Source: Brachybacterium sp042666875 | GTDB lineage: Bacteria; Actinomycetota; Actinomycetes; Actinomycetales; Dermabacteraceae | Direction: 5' to 3' | NCBI RefSeq assembly: GCF_042666875.1 | Contig: NZ_JBHTCX010000012.1 | Coordinates: 558,001-622,000, forward strand | Length of the DNA stretch: 64,000 nucleotides | Shown: one piece after another, positions 31,643-40,896 of the stretch | How the letters are laid out: every line of letters starts with the position of its first letter | Numbering within the stretch: the stretch's first letter is position 1 | The notes under the pieces: generated by a model | The model's database searches: none | The model's input: the letters and a program-made list of their open reading frames with translations, nothing else | Told to the model about the DNA's origin: nothing | Position numbers and translations under genes: made by a program

Positions 31643-33199
31643 ATGGAAGCCCTCGATCTTGCGCGGTGGCAGTTCGGCATCACCACCGTGTACCACTTCA
31701 TCTTCGTGCCGCTGTCGATCGGCCTCTCGCTCCTGGTCGCCATCATGCAGACGCTGGCGATGCGCGCGAAGGACCCGGTGCGCACCGATGCCTGGACCCG
31801 CATGACGAAGTTCTTCGGCTCGATGCTGATCGTGAACTTCGGCATCGGCATCGCCACGGGCATCGTCCAGGAGTTCCAGTTCGGCATGAACTGGTCGGAG
31901 TACGCGCGCTACGTCGGGGACGTATTCGGGGCGCCGCTCGCCCTCGAGGGGCTCGCGGCCTTCTTCCTGGAGTCGGTGTTCCTGGGCCTGTGGATCTTCG
32001 GCTGGGGCAAGCTGCCCGAGAAGATCCACCTGCTGACGATCTGGGCGGTGGCCATGGGCTCCATGGCCTCGGCCTACTTCATCATCGCCGCGAACTCGTT
32101 CATGCAGCACCCGGTGGGAGCCGCGGTGAACCCCGAGACCGGACGCGCCGAGCTCGACCCGTCCCAGGGCTCGATCTTCGCGGTGCTGACAAACATCACC
32201 ACGCTGGCCGCGTTCCCCCACGTCATCGCCGGCGCATGGCTGGTCGCGGCCGCGTTCGTGACCGGTGTGGCCTCCTGGCACATGGTCCGTCACCACCGCG
32301 CGGCCCGCGAGGCCGGCCTGGAGACCGTCGAGGGCCGCGACCACGACACGGTGGCCCGAGACCTCTACCGGCCGACCCTGCGCCTGGGCGTGGTGGCGAT
32401 GGTGATCGCCGGGGTGGCGCTCGCGATCACCGGCGATCTGCAGGCGCAGATCATGTTCAAGCAGCAGCCGATGAAGATGGCCTCCGCCGAGGCGCTGTGC
32501 GAGACCCAGGAGGGCGCGCCCTTCTCCATCCTCACCATCGGCGGCCCCGACGCCTTCGACCAGGACTGCTCCAGCGTCACCCACCTGATCGAGATCCCCT
32601 ACCTCACCTCCTTCCTGGCCACCCACACCTTCGACGCCGAGCTGCAGGGCGTGGACGACCTCAACGCCCAGTACCAGGAGGAGTTCGGCGAATCCGTCAC
32701 CGACATCCAGGGCAACGTGCAGCAGGCCGACTACCGACCGAACCTGTTCGTGACCTACTGGTCCTTCCGCCTGATGATCGGCCTGGCCGTGTTCAGCGCG
32801 GTGATGGCGCTGTGGGCGCTGTGGATCACGCGGGGTCGGGGCGCGACGGCCCGCACCTCCGGCTCGCGGCTGTTCCAGTGGTTCGGCGTGCTGTCGATCC
32901 CGATGCCCTTCTTCGCCAACGCGGCGGGCTGGGTGTTCACCGAGATGGGCCGCCAGCCGTGGGTGGTCCACCCCAACCCCGATGATCCGACGGTGCGGCT
33001 GATGACCATGCAGGGTGTCTCCAGCCATCCCTCGTGGATGGTGCTCACCTCGCTGGTCGCCTTCACCCTCATCTACGGCGTGCTCGCCGTGGTCTGGTTC
33101 CAGCTGATGCGCAAGGTCGCCCTCAAGGGCGCGGCCCTGCCCCAGCGTGATGCCGAGACCGACGAGCTCGACACACCCGCCCTCTCCTTCGACTACTGA
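31643..33199 (+). CDS. cydA: Cytochrome bd ubiquinol/menaquinol oxidase subunit I
   Basis: A 518-residue heme subunit of the high-affinity terminal oxidase that reduces O2 to water with quinol electrons. The N-terminus has the heme b595 ligand in VYHFIFVPL (His18), the next conserved stretch is FGIGIATGIVQEFQFGMNWSEYA, and the GRQPWVV motif lies near residue 440. The Q-loop is of moderate, short type. Nine membrane helices are expected. GGGAGG precedes ATG 31643. It is first in the cydABDC-kinase operon, a layout typical of actinobacteria. Confidence 0.96.
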   Translation: MEALDLARWQFGITTVYHFIFVPLSIGLSLLVAIMQTLAMRAKDPVRTDAWTRMTKFFGSMLIVNFGIGIATGIVQEFQFGMNWSEYARYVGDVFGAPLALEGLAAFFLESVFLGLWIFGWGKLPEKIHLLTIWAVAMGSMASAYFIIAANSFMQHPVGAAVNPETGRAELDPSQGSIFAVLTNITTLAAFPHVIAGAWLVAAAFVTGVASWHMVRHHRAAREAGLETVEGRDHDTVARDLYRPTLRLGVVAMVIAGVALAITGDLQAQIMFKQQPMKMASAEALCETQEGAPFSILTIGGPDAFDQDCSSVTHLIEIPYLTSFLATHTFDAELQGVDDLNAQYQEEFGESVTDIQGNVQQADYRPNLFVTYWSFRLMIGLAVFSAVMALWALWITRGRGATARTSGSRLFQWFGVLSIPMPFFANAAGWVFTEMGRQPWVVHPNPDDPTVRLMTMQGVSSHPSWMVLTSLVAFTLIYGVLAVVWFQLMRKVALKGAALPQRDAETDELDTPALSFDY

Positions 33200-33214
33200 G
33201 AAGGGACGAGACTC

Positions 33215-34303
33215 ATGGACGTCACGCTCGCGCCCACAGCTCTGCAGACCCTCTGGTTCTGCCTGATCGCCTTTTTCTTCCTCGGATACTTCGTGCTGGA
33301 GGGCTTCGACTTCGGGGTCCAGATGAACGTCGCCACGTTCTGGCGGCGCGGTGCCGGAACCCGGGGCACGATCCTGAAGACCGTCGGCCCCGTGTGGGAC
33401 GGCAACGAGGTCTGGCTGATCACCGGCGGCGCGCTGATCTTCGCCGCCTTCCCCGAGTGGTACGCCACCCTCTTCTCCGGCTTCTACCTGGCGCTGCTGG
33501 CCCTGCTGCTGGTGCTCATCGCCCGCGTGTGCGCTTTCAAATGGCGCGATAAGGCCGACGGTGCCGCGTGGAAGCGTTCGTGGGACCTCGTCCACGTCAT
33601 CGGCGGTTTCGCGCCCGCGCTGCTGTGGGGCATCGCCTTCGGCAACATCGTCGCAGGCGTGGCGATCGACGAGAACTCGTGGATGACCACCAGCCTGCTG
33701 GGCCTGCTGAACCCCTTCGCCCTGCTCGGCGGGCTGGTGTTCGTGCTCCTGTTCTGGTTGCACGGGACCCTGTACCTCGCCCTGAAGGTCGAGGGCCGGC
33801 TGCGGGAGGATGCCAACCACCTCGCCGGGCTCCTGGTGTGGCCGACGATCCTCGCCGCGGCGGTGTTCCTGCTGTGGTTCCAGCTGGCCCACTCGAACAC
33901 CGCGGTCACCTGGATCTCGCTGGCGCTCGCGGCCGCGGCCCTGCTCGCGGTGGTCCCCCTGAACCGTGCCCGCCGGGAGCGTCTGGCCTTCGCCGCCACG
34001 ACCACCGCTATCGCGCTGGCCACGATCTCTCTGTTCGCGGGCCTGTTCCCGTATGTCCTGCCCTCCACCGGGGACCCGGCCAACGCCCTGACCGTGGCGA
34101 ACGCCTCCTCCTCCGCCCACAGCCTCACCGTGATGCTGGTGGCGCTGGCGGTGCTCCTGCCCGTCGTCATCGCCTACACGATCTGGACCTATCGGGTCTT
34201 CCGTCATCGCCTCAGCGATGAGGACGGTCCCGCGCCCGGCACGGAGCTGCTCGAGAAGGCCGCCAGGCGCTACCGGGAAGCCTTCGACCAGGATGTCGGC
34301 TGA
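33215..34303 (+). CDS. cydB: Cytochrome bd oxidase subunit II
   Basis: A 362-residue membrane partner of CydA with about eight helices, opening with TLWFCLIAFFFLGYFVLEGFDFGV, and VWDGNEVWLITGGALIFAAFPEWYATLFSGFYL, both family hallmarks. It carries no heme ligand but is needed for assembly. It begins 15 bases after cydA behind GAAGGGA. The 3' end overlaps cydD by 11 bases. Confidence 0.96.
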   Translation: MDVTLAPTALQTLWFCLIAFFFLGYFVLEGFDFGVQMNVATFWRRGAGTRGTILKTVGPVWDGNEVWLITGGALIFAAFPEWYATLFSGFYLALLALLLVLIARVCAFKWRDKADGAAWKRSWDLVHVIGGFAPALLWGIAFGNIVAGVAIDENSWMTTSLLGLLNPFALLGGLVFVLLFWLHGTLYLALKVEGRLREDANHLAGLLVWPTILAAAVFLLWFQLAHSNTAVTWISLALAAAALLAVVPLNRARRERLAFAATTTAIALATISLFAGLFPYVLPSTGDPANALTVANASSSAHSLTVMLVALAVLLPVVIAYTIWTYRVFRHRLSDEDGPAPGTELLEKAARRYREAFDQDVG

Positions 34304-36110
34304 GACGGCGAGGGCAGACTTGACTGCGGCGGGAGCGACGGAAGCGACGTCGAGCGAGTCGGCGCCGGCCGGGCCCGCACCGGCTCGACCCCGCCTCCGC
34401 TCGCGCGCTCCCCTGGACCCGCGACTGCTGCGAGAGGTCGCCTCGGCGCGCCGCCATGTGGTCCGCACGGTGGCGCTGGGCCTGGTCCAGTCCGCCTGCG
34501 TCATCGTCACGGCGCTGGTGATCGCCCGGCTGGGCGCGCAGCTGCTGAGCGAGGGCAGAGTCCCCCAGCAGGCGCCGGACCTGCTTTGCGTTCTGGTGGC
34601 GGCGCTGGCGATACGCGCCGGGGCCGTGCTCTCCCAGCAGCGCACCGCCCACCGGGCCGCCACCGGCGCGATCAGCGAGCTGCGCGGCCGGATCCTCGCC
34701 CACGCCGCGCGCCTGGGCCCTCGCGGCGTGGCCGGCCGCGGCGCCGACGTCACAGCGCTGGCCACGACCGGCGTCGAGAAGCTGCGCCCCTACCTCGTCG
34801 GATACGTGCCGCAGCTGATGCTCACGGCGACCGTCACGCCGCTGTGCCTGGTCACGGTGGCCGTGCTCGATCCGCTCAGCGCCGTCATCGCCGCGGTGAC
34901 GCTGCCGTTGGTGCCGATCTTCATGATCCTGGTCGGCAAGCTCACCGTCGGCCGGTCCGAGAAGCTGCTGGCGGACATGCGCTCGCTGTGGAGCCAGCTG
35001 CTCGATCTCGTGGACGGGCTGCCCACCCTGCGGGCGCTCGGCCGGGAGCGCGGCCCGGAGAAAGTGGTCCGTGAGCTGGGCGAGCGCCACCGCGCCTCGG
35101 CGATGGGGGCGCTGCGATACGCGTTCCTGTCCTCGATGGTGCTCGAGCTGCTGGCCACCCTGTGCGTCGCCCTGATCGCCGTGAGCATCGGCATGAGGCT
35201 GGTCGCCGGCGACATGGACCTCGCCCCGGCCCTGGCGGTGCTGGTCCTCGCCCCGGAGATCTACCTGCCGCTGCGCAACGTCGGCGCCCAGTACCACGCC
35301 TCCACCGACGGGCTCGCCGCGGTCTCCGCCGCCTTCGAGGTCCTCGACGAGCAGTCTCCGCCCGCCGGGGACGTCCCGGCCCCGGATCTGCGCACCGCGA
35401 CGCTCGCGCTGCGCGGGGTCTCGGTGCGATCGCGCGACGGGTACGCCCCGCACCGCGCCGACGTCGAGGTGCCTCCCGGGCGGGTCCTCGCGATCACGGG
35501 CGGCTCGGGGTCGGGCAAGACCACGGCCGTCCACGTCCTGCTGGGGCTGCTGGCTCCCGATGAGGGCCGGGCCGTGGTGATCGCTGCCGACGGGACGGCC
35601 ACCGACGTGGCGGACCTGGACCGGCGGAGCCTCTGGGACCAGGTGGCTCTCCTCCCCCAGCGTCCTGTGCTGCCGGCCGGGACGCTCCGCTCGGTGCTGG
35701 CCTCTGCCCGGCCGGACGCGGCCGATGATGACCTGGACCGGACGGCCACGGCCACCGGCCTGGACGCCGTGGCCGCCGAGCGCGGCTGGGAGGCGGACCT
35801 GGGCCGCGCGGGCCGGGGGATCTCCCTCGGCGAGCGCCAGCGGCTCGCTCTGGCCCGGGCGATGCTCTCCCCCGCCCCGCTGGTGATCCTGGATGAGCCG
35901 ACGGCCCACCTCGACGGCGCCACCGAGCACGTGGTCCTCGATCTGATCCGCGCCCTGCGCGAGCAGGGCCGCACCGTCGTCGTGATCGCTCATCGTTCAC
36001 GTCTCGTCGAGCTCGCGGACGATGCGGTCAGTGTGTCGGCCCTGCGGACGGAGCCTCTCCCCGCGGACACCGTCGGAGCAGCAGACCCTGGCGGGGAGGC
36101 AGCCCGATGA
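34293..36110 (+). CDS. cydD: Thiol reductant ABC exporter subunit CydD
   Basis: A 605-residue fused exporter half: six-helix membrane domain (about 50-330) and ATPase domain with Walker A GGSGSGKTTAV, signature SLGERQRLALARAM and Walker B LVILDEPTAHLD. CydDC exports cysteine or glutathione and is needed for cytochrome bd maturation. ATG 34293 lies inside the cydB end; the first 40 residues are Ala/Pro-rich. The ATGA overlap with cydC at 36107 fixes its stop. Confidence 0.93.
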   Translation: MSAETARADLTAAGATEATSSESAPAGPAPARPRLRSRAPLDPRLLREVASARRHVVRTVALGLVQSACVIVTALVIARLGAQLLSEGRVPQQAPDLLCVLVAALAIRAGAVLSQQRTAHRAATGAISELRGRILAHAARLGPRGVAGRGADVTALATTGVEKLRPYLVGYVPQLMLTATVTPLCLVTVAVLDPLSAVIAAVTLPLVPIFMILVGKLTVGRSEKLLADMRSLWSQLLDLVDGLPTLRALGRERGPEKVVRELGERHRASAMGALRYAFLSSMVLELLATLCVALIAVSIGMRLVAGDMDLAPALAVLVLAPEIYLPLRNVGAQYHASTDGLAAVSAAFEVLDEQSPPAGDVPAPDLRTATLALRGVSVRSRDGYAPHRADVEVPPGRVLAITGGSGSGKTTAVHVLLGLLAPDEGRAVVIAADGTATDVADLDRRSLWDQVALLPQRPVLPAGTLRSVLASARPDAADDDLDRTATATGLDAVAAERGWEADLGRAGRGISLGERQRLALARAMLSPAPLVILDEPTAHLDGATEHVVLDLIRALREQGRTVVVIAHRSRLVELADDAVSVSALRTEPLPADTVGAADPGGEAAR

Positions 36111-37951
36111 GCGCCACGCCCCTCCGCCGCGCCGAGCGCATGCTCGAGATCCCCACCGGCCGCCTGCTGGCCGCACTTGCCGCCGCCTGCGCCACCCTGG
36201 GGTCGGCCTTCGCCCTCGCCGCCGTCTCCGCCTATCTGGTCACGCGGGCGTGGACCATGCCGCCGGTGCTCGATCTGACCGTCGCCGTGGTGATGGTCAG
36301 AGCGCTCGGGGTGGCACGCGGTGTGTTCCGCTGGCTGGAGCGGATGCTCACCCACGACGTCGCCCTGCGCGGCGTCGTCTCCCTGCGCACGAACCTGTTC
36401 ACCGCGCTCGCCGCCCGCACCGACGACGCTCTCACCCGCCTCCGCCGCGGGGACCTGCTCGCACGCCTGGGGGACGACGCCCAGGAGCTCGGCGATCACG
36501 TCATCACCGCGATCGTGCCCTCTCTCGTGGCGGCGGTCATGGCCGTCGTGGTGCTGGCGACGATCACGCCGCTGTCCCCTCTCGCGGGGATCGCGATGCT
36601 GCTGGCCCTGGCACTGGCCAGCGTGCTGGCACCGCTGATGGCCTATCGGGCCGCGCTGCTGACCGAGCAGGCCGTTGTCACCACTCGCTCCGGTGTCACC
36701 GCCGGTGCGGTGGAGATCCTCGACGATGCCACCTCGCTCCGCCTGGACGGCCGCCTCGGGGCCGCTCTCGAGGAGCTGCGGTCCCGGCAGGAGGAGCACG
36801 ATGCTGCGATCGACCGGGCCGCTCTGCCCTCGGCCGTCGCCTCGGCCGCGGTACCGCTGGCCATGATCCTCGCGGTGACGGGCTCGCTGCTCGCCGCCGG
36901 AGCCGCGTGGACCGACGGCGGGGCCTCCGCCGGTCAGGTCGGTGTGCTCCTGCTGCTGCCGCTGTCCTCCTTCGAGGCGGCCACCGCCCTGCCGGCCGCA
37001 GCCTCGCAGTACGCCCGCTCGCGAGCCGCCGCGGCGCGACTCGCCGAACTGACCGACGGCCCGGCGACGCCTGCAGGGACGCCGCCCCGCGACGACCGCC
37101 GCGGGTCCGGCTCCGATTCCGACTCCGACGGCGAGCGAGCGCCCGCCGCCACGCCCGCGCGGTCCGCGCAGTCCGCTCCCTCCGCACAGTCCGCCTCGTC
37201 TGCACCGTCCGCACAGGCCACCTCGTCTGCGCCGTCCCTACAGGCCGCGCCTGCCGGTGGGTCCGGACACCTGCAGGCTGTCGGCCTCACTGCCGGATGG
37301 ACCGCTGACGCTCCCAGAGTCGCTGATCTCGACCTGGATCTGCCGCCGGGGTCGCGTCTGGCGGTGGTCGGCGCCTCCGGCAGCGGCAAGTCGACCCTGC
37401 TGGCGACTCTCGCCGGTCTGCTCGATCCACTGGCGGGCCGCGTCGAACTCGACGGCCGCGACCTCGCGGCGCTGCCCGCCCCCGAGGTGCGCTCCGCGGT
37501 CACCATGTTCGCCGAGGACGCGCACGTCTTCGCCACCACGGTGCGGGAGAACCTCCGCGTGGTGCGCGGCGACCTGGACGACGGGACGGCTCTGGCCGCA
37601 CTGGACGCCGTCGGCCTCGACGACTGGCTCGCGACCCTCCCCCGCGGCCTGGACACTCCCATCGGGCCGGACGGGACCACCGTCTCCGGCGGCGAGCGGC
37701 GCCGGCTGCTGCTCGCCCGCGCGGTGGTCCGTCGCGGCCCGGTGCTGCTCCTGGACGAACCGACCGAGCACCTCGAGACCGCCCGCGGCGACGCCCTGCT
37801 GCGCGCCCTCCTCGACCCGGCCGACGAGACCCTCGTCCCCGCAAGCAGTACCGTCGTCGTGGTCACCCACCGGATCGAGGCGGTCCCCGCCGCCACGCCG
37901 GTGCTCCGGATCGGTGACCACGCCCGGGCCTGCTTCGAGGAGCACCGATGA
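36107..37951 (+). CDS. cydC: Thiol reductant ABC exporter subunit CydC
   Basis: A 614-residue exporter half and heterodimer partner of CydD. The membrane domain begins RLLAALAAACATLGSAFALAAVSAYLV. After about residue 315 an unusual 65-residue linker, rich in Ser, Ala, Pro and Gln (encoded by degenerate repeats at about 37150-37250), separates it from the ATPase domain with Walker A GASGSGKSTLL, signature VSGGERRRLLLARAV and Walker B VLLLDEPTEHLE. It overlaps both neighbours by ATGA, showing strong translational coupling. Confidence 0.92.
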   Translation: MSATPLRRAERMLEIPTGRLLAALAAACATLGSAFALAAVSAYLVTRAWTMPPVLDLTVAVVMVRALGVARGVFRWLERMLTHDVALRGVVSLRTNLFTALAARTDDALTRLRRGDLLARLGDDAQELGDHVITAIVPSLVAAVMAVVVLATITPLSPLAGIAMLLALALASVLAPLMAYRAALLTEQAVVTTRSGVTAGAVEILDDATSLRLDGRLGAALEELRSRQEEHDAAIDRAALPSAVASAAVPLAMILAVTGSLLAAGAAWTDGGASAGQVGVLLLLPLSSFEAATALPAAASQYARSRAAAARLAELTDGPATPAGTPPRDDRRGSGSDSDSDGERAPAATPARSAQSAPSAQSASSAPSAQATSSAPSLQAAPAGGSGHLQAVGLTAGWTADAPRVADLDLDLPPGSRLAVVGASGSGKSTLLATLAGLLDPLAGRVELDGRDLAALPAPEVRSAVTMFAEDAHVFATTVRENLRVVRGDLDDGTALAALDAVGLDDWLATLPRGLDTPIGPDGTTVSGGERRRLLLARAVVRRGPVLLLDEPTEHLETARGDALLRALLDPADETLVPASSTVVVVTHRIEAVPAATPVLRIGDHARACFEEHR

Positions 37952-39102
37952 CATCGCCGACCCCGCCATCCCGGCCCGACCGGCCCCGTATGCAAGCTTT
38001 GGCGGAGGCCGTGCTCGCCGGCGGCGACACCGAGGATCTGCTGGATCTGCTCGTCCATACCGCCCGTACCGACCTCGGCGCGCGCAGTGCCGCGCTGGCC
38101 CTCCCGTGGCGGCCGGGAGCGTGGGCCTACGAGATCGTCGACGGCCCGGATGGCGCGGAGCTGCTCGGCCGGCCGCTGGAGCCCGACTCCCCGGAACAGC
38201 GCGGCCTCGAGAGTGCGGACGTCGAGGCGCTCGAGAGCATCGCCACGCTGCGCATCGGTGACCAGGAGCGCCCCGCGCTGCTGGCCGCCGTCGACGCCGC
38301 CGAGCACGGCATGGGCTACCTCGCCGTACTGCGCGGGGCCACCACCGCCGCGTCGCAGGACGTGCCGGACGAGTTCACCCTCGCCGATCGGGAACGGCTG
38401 GACGCCCTGGCCGGCCTGCTCGCCCTGACGCTGCGCTGGCCCTCACTGCGCTCCACGGTGGAGATCGACGACGAGCGCAGCCGGATCGCCCGCGATCTGC
38501 ATGATCTCGCGATCCAGGAACTGTTCGCCGTGGGGATGGAACTGGAGAGCCTGACCGACGCCCTGGCCGCTCCCGGGGAGCCGCCCTCGAACACGCGGAT
38601 CCGTTCCTCGGTCGCCGCCTCGGTGCACGGGGTCGAGAACGCGGTCGCTCAGATCCGACAGATCGTGCAGTCACTGCGCCGCGAGCGCCCGGAGGCGACG
38701 CTGACCGAACAGCTGCGCCACGAGGTCGGCCTGGCCACCGCCGGTCTCGGCTTCGTCCCCGCGCTGCGCCTGCCACCGCACCCGGCCAAGATGGAGGCCG
38801 AGCTGCCCGCCGAGATCGCCGAGGACGTGGTCGCGGTGGTCCGCGAGGGCCTCGCCAATGCCGCCCGCCACGCGCATGCCAGCGCCGTGGCGGTCTCGGT
38901 CAGCCTCACCTCCGAGGGTGTGGACCGAGTCGTCCAGGTCAACATCTCGGACAACGGGCGCGGGATCGACCCCTCGGTGCAGCGGCGCAGCGGGCTGGCG
39001 AACATGTCCAGCCGCGCGCGTCGGCACTCCGGATGGGTGGACGCCATCAACCTCGAGCCCGGCACGATGATCTCCTGGCGGGTGACGCTGCCGCCGGCGT
39101 GA
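37948..39102 (+). CDS. Cytosolic sensor histidine kinase (DevS/NarX type)
   Basis: A 384-residue kinase without membrane segments. Residues 15-165 form a GAF-like sensory part. A HisKA_3 dimerisation domain follows with the phosphorylated His185 in RSRIARDLHDLAIQELFAVG. The HATPase_c domain has NAARHAHA (N box) and DNGRGIDPS (G1). The X-box resembles DevS/DosT kinases. It is coupled to cydC by ATGA, so it is made with the oxidase; a role in sensing redox or oxygen is inference. The probable partner regulator lies convergently at 39221. Confidence 0.88.
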   Translation: MTSPTPPSRPDRPRMQALAEAVLAGGDTEDLLDLLVHTARTDLGARSAALALPWRPGAWAYEIVDGPDGAELLGRPLEPDSPEQRGLESADVEALESIATLRIGDQERPALLAAVDAAEHGMGYLAVLRGATTAASQDVPDEFTLADRERLDALAGLLALTLRWPSLRSTVEIDDERSRIARDLHDLAIQELFAVGMELESLTDALAAPGEPPSNTRIRSSVAASVHGVENAVAQIRQIVQSLRRERPEATLTEQLRHEVGLATAGLGFVPALRLPPHPAKMEAELPAEIAEDVVAVVREGLANAARHAHASAVAVSVSLTSEGVDRVVQVNISDNGRGIDPSVQRRSGLANMSSRARRHSGWVDAINLEPGTMISWRVTLPPA

Positions 39103-39117
39103 TCGGTCCCAGCAGCC

Positions 39118-39233
39118 GCGTCCATGTCTCCAACGGGTGCGGCGACCATGTCTCCAGCGGGTGCGGTGACGTCGCCAGCGGTGTGATTCCGTCGCCAGCA
39201 GCCGTCACTGCTTCCAACCGTCACTGCTTCCAG
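39118..39233. repeat. Short tandem duplications between kinase and response regulator
   Basis: Two 24-bp units (39123-39146 and 39147-39170, CATGTCTCC(A/G)(A/G)CGGGTGC pattern) are followed by degenerate GTCGCCAGC copies and a 16-bp duplication (CCGTCACTGCTTCCAA/G at 39202-39217 and 39218-39233). The last copy contains the response-regulator stop codon. Confidence 0.8.
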
Positions 39234-39883
39234 CCGGCGCGCCGACGGGCGGCGACCATCGCCGCGACCTGCGTGCGGCGCTGCATGCCCAAGGTCGCGA
39301 GGATGACCGTGATGCGGTTCTTGACCGTCTTCTCGGCGATGCCCAGTTCGTCAGCGATCTCCCGGTTGGAGTGACCGTCGCCGATCAGGTCGACGATCCG
39401 GCGGTCGGAATCGGACAGCTGCGGCGTCTCCTCGGCGCGATCGGCCGGCCAGGCCGGCTTCCCCGAACAGATGGTGCGGATCGCCTCGATGATCTCGTGG
39501 GATCGGGCGGACTTCAGGATCAGCCCGTCGGCACCGACCGCGCGGGACTCGCGCACCGCGGCGTCGTCGTCGAAGCTGGTCAGCACGAGCATGCGCTGGG
39601 CGGGGTCGGCCCGGCGCGCAGCGCGCATGACGTCGATGCCGGTGCCGTCAGGAAGCTGGAGGTCCACCACCAGCACATCGGGCCGAATCGCGGGCAGCCG
39701 ACGGGCCGCCTCCGCCACGGAGGCGGCCTCACCGACCACGCCGAGGCCGTGACCGGCGTCGATGACGGTGGCGATGCCGCGGCGGACGACCTCGTGATCG
39801 TCGACCAGCATCACCCGGATGATGTCCTCCGGCGGCTCGTCCTCCAGGTGCTCACCGCCGGCACTCTCGTCGTCCGATGTCAT
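39221..39883 (-). CDS. LuxR/NarL-type response regulator (DevR-like)
   Basis: A 220-residue regulator: receiver domain with DDHEVVRRG and phospho-acceptor Asp74 in VLVVDLQLPDGTG, Thr/Ser in LVLTSFDD and Lys in LILKSARS; then a LuxR-type HTH (about 155-210) SNREIADELGIAEKTVKNRI and LGMQRRTQVA, whose EKTVKN...LGM.RRTQ pattern is closest to DevR/DosR. An acidic 20-residue N-terminal extension precedes the receiver. Start ATG 39883 overlaps the mutM stop by ATGA, so it is in the rnc-mutM transcript. The facing kinase is its likely partner. Confidence 0.9.
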   Translation of the reverse strand: MTSDDESAGGEHLEDEPPEDIIRVMLVDDHEVVRRGIATVIDAGHGLGVVGEAASVAEAARRLPAIRPDVLVVDLQLPDGTGIDVMRAARRADPAQRMLVLTSFDDDAAVRESRAVGADGLILKSARSHEIIEAIRTICSGKPAWPADRAEETPQLSDSDRRIVDLIGDGHSNREIADELGIAEKTVKNRITVILATLGMQRRTQVAAMVAARRRAGWKQ

Positions 39884-40845
39884 CTGACCTGGTCCTTCCT
39901 CGCCCGGGGCAGGGGACGCTGGCAGCGGGGGCAGTAGAAGCTGCTGCGGGCCTGATGGACGGCGCGACGGATGAGCGTCCCGCATCGCGGGCAGGGCTCC
40001 CCGTCCTTGCCGTACGCGGCGAGCGACCTCGCGAAGTACCCGCTGCGACCGTCGACGTTGACGTAGAGCGCGTCGAAGCTGGTCCCACCGGCACCCAGTG
40101 CCTGTTCCATGACGGCGCCGGCTTCCCGCAGGATCGACAGCGCGCGACGCTGCGTGAGGGCGTTGCCGGGGGTGTCGTAGCGGGTGCGGGCCGCCCACAG
40201 CGCCTCGTCGGCGTAGATGTTCCCGATGCCGCTGACGACGTCCTGCGCCAGCAGCAGGGACTTCACGGGGGCGCGCCGGGAGCGCAGAGTGCGGGCGATG
40301 GCGGGCAGGTCTGCCGCCGGGTCCAGCAGGTCGCGGGCGATGCCGGCCGCGTCGTCGGGGAGCAGCTCGTCGGGGCTGCCGAGGCCGGCGACGGCGCCGT
40401 CGGCCGCCGGCTGGAGAGGGCTGGTCCACAGGCCGCCGAAGATGCGCTGGTCGACCATGTCGATCACGGTGCCGTCGTCCAGATGCAGGCTCGCCCGGCG
40501 GTGGCGGAGCGGGTCGGGGGCAGGACCCTCGGACGGCGGCAGGAGGGCGGTCGGTGCCGGGTCGGGGGTGCGCACGCGCAGCTGGCCGCTCATGCCCAGG
40601 TGGCCCATGAGCGCCTCCCCGGTGTCCTGGCCGTCCGGGTCGGCCAGGCGCCACCACAGGAACTTCCCGCGACGCACCACGGCGGTCAGGCGAGAGCCCA
40701 CCAGGGCCGCGGCCAGGCGGTCCGCTCCCCCGCTCTGACGGCGGATGATCCGCGGATCGACCACCCCGACCTCGTCGACGACGCGGCCGACGGTGCGGGG
40801 CTCGAGGCCGCGACGCACCACTTCGACCTCGGGAAGTTCCGGCAC
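39880..40845 (-). CDS. mutM: Formamidopyrimidine-DNA glycosylase
   Basis: A 321-residue Fpg/MutM that excises 8-oxoguanine and formamidopyrimidines. N-terminal PELPEVE supplies the catalytic proline, the conserved Lys lies in MGHLGMSGQ, the H2TH contains VSGIGNIYADEALW, and the C-terminal zinc finger has CPRCGTLIRR...FYCPRCQRP. The length is above the usual 275-290 because of inserts around residues 100-115. The stop overlaps the response-regulator start. Confidence 0.95.
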   Translation of the reverse strand: MPELPEVEVVRRGLEPRTVGRVVDEVGVVDPRIIRRQSGGADRLAAALVGSRLTAVVRRGKFLWWRLADPDGQDTGEALMGHLGMSGQLRVRTPDPAPTALLPPSEGPAPDPLRHRRASLHLDDGTVIDMVDQRIFGGLWTSPLQPAADGAVAGLGSPDELLPDDAAGIARDLLDPAADLPAIARTLRSRRAPVKSLLLAQDVVSGIGNIYADEALWAARTRYDTPGNALTQRRALSILREAGAVMEQALGAGGTSFDALYVNVDGRSGYFARSLAAYGKDGEPCPRCGTLIRRAVHQARSSFYCPRCQRPLPRARKDQVR

Positions 40846-40896
40846 GCCGCTCAGCTCCTCTCAGCCGCTGGGAATGTGGTCAGCCGCGGGGGCGGG

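Noticed and set aside
30896..34765. A minus-strand open frame of 1289 codons antisense to cydAB
   Set aside because: Composition is a Gly/Gln/His/Arg shadow typical of reverse-frame reading in GC-rich DNA; cydA and cydB on the other strand are certain.
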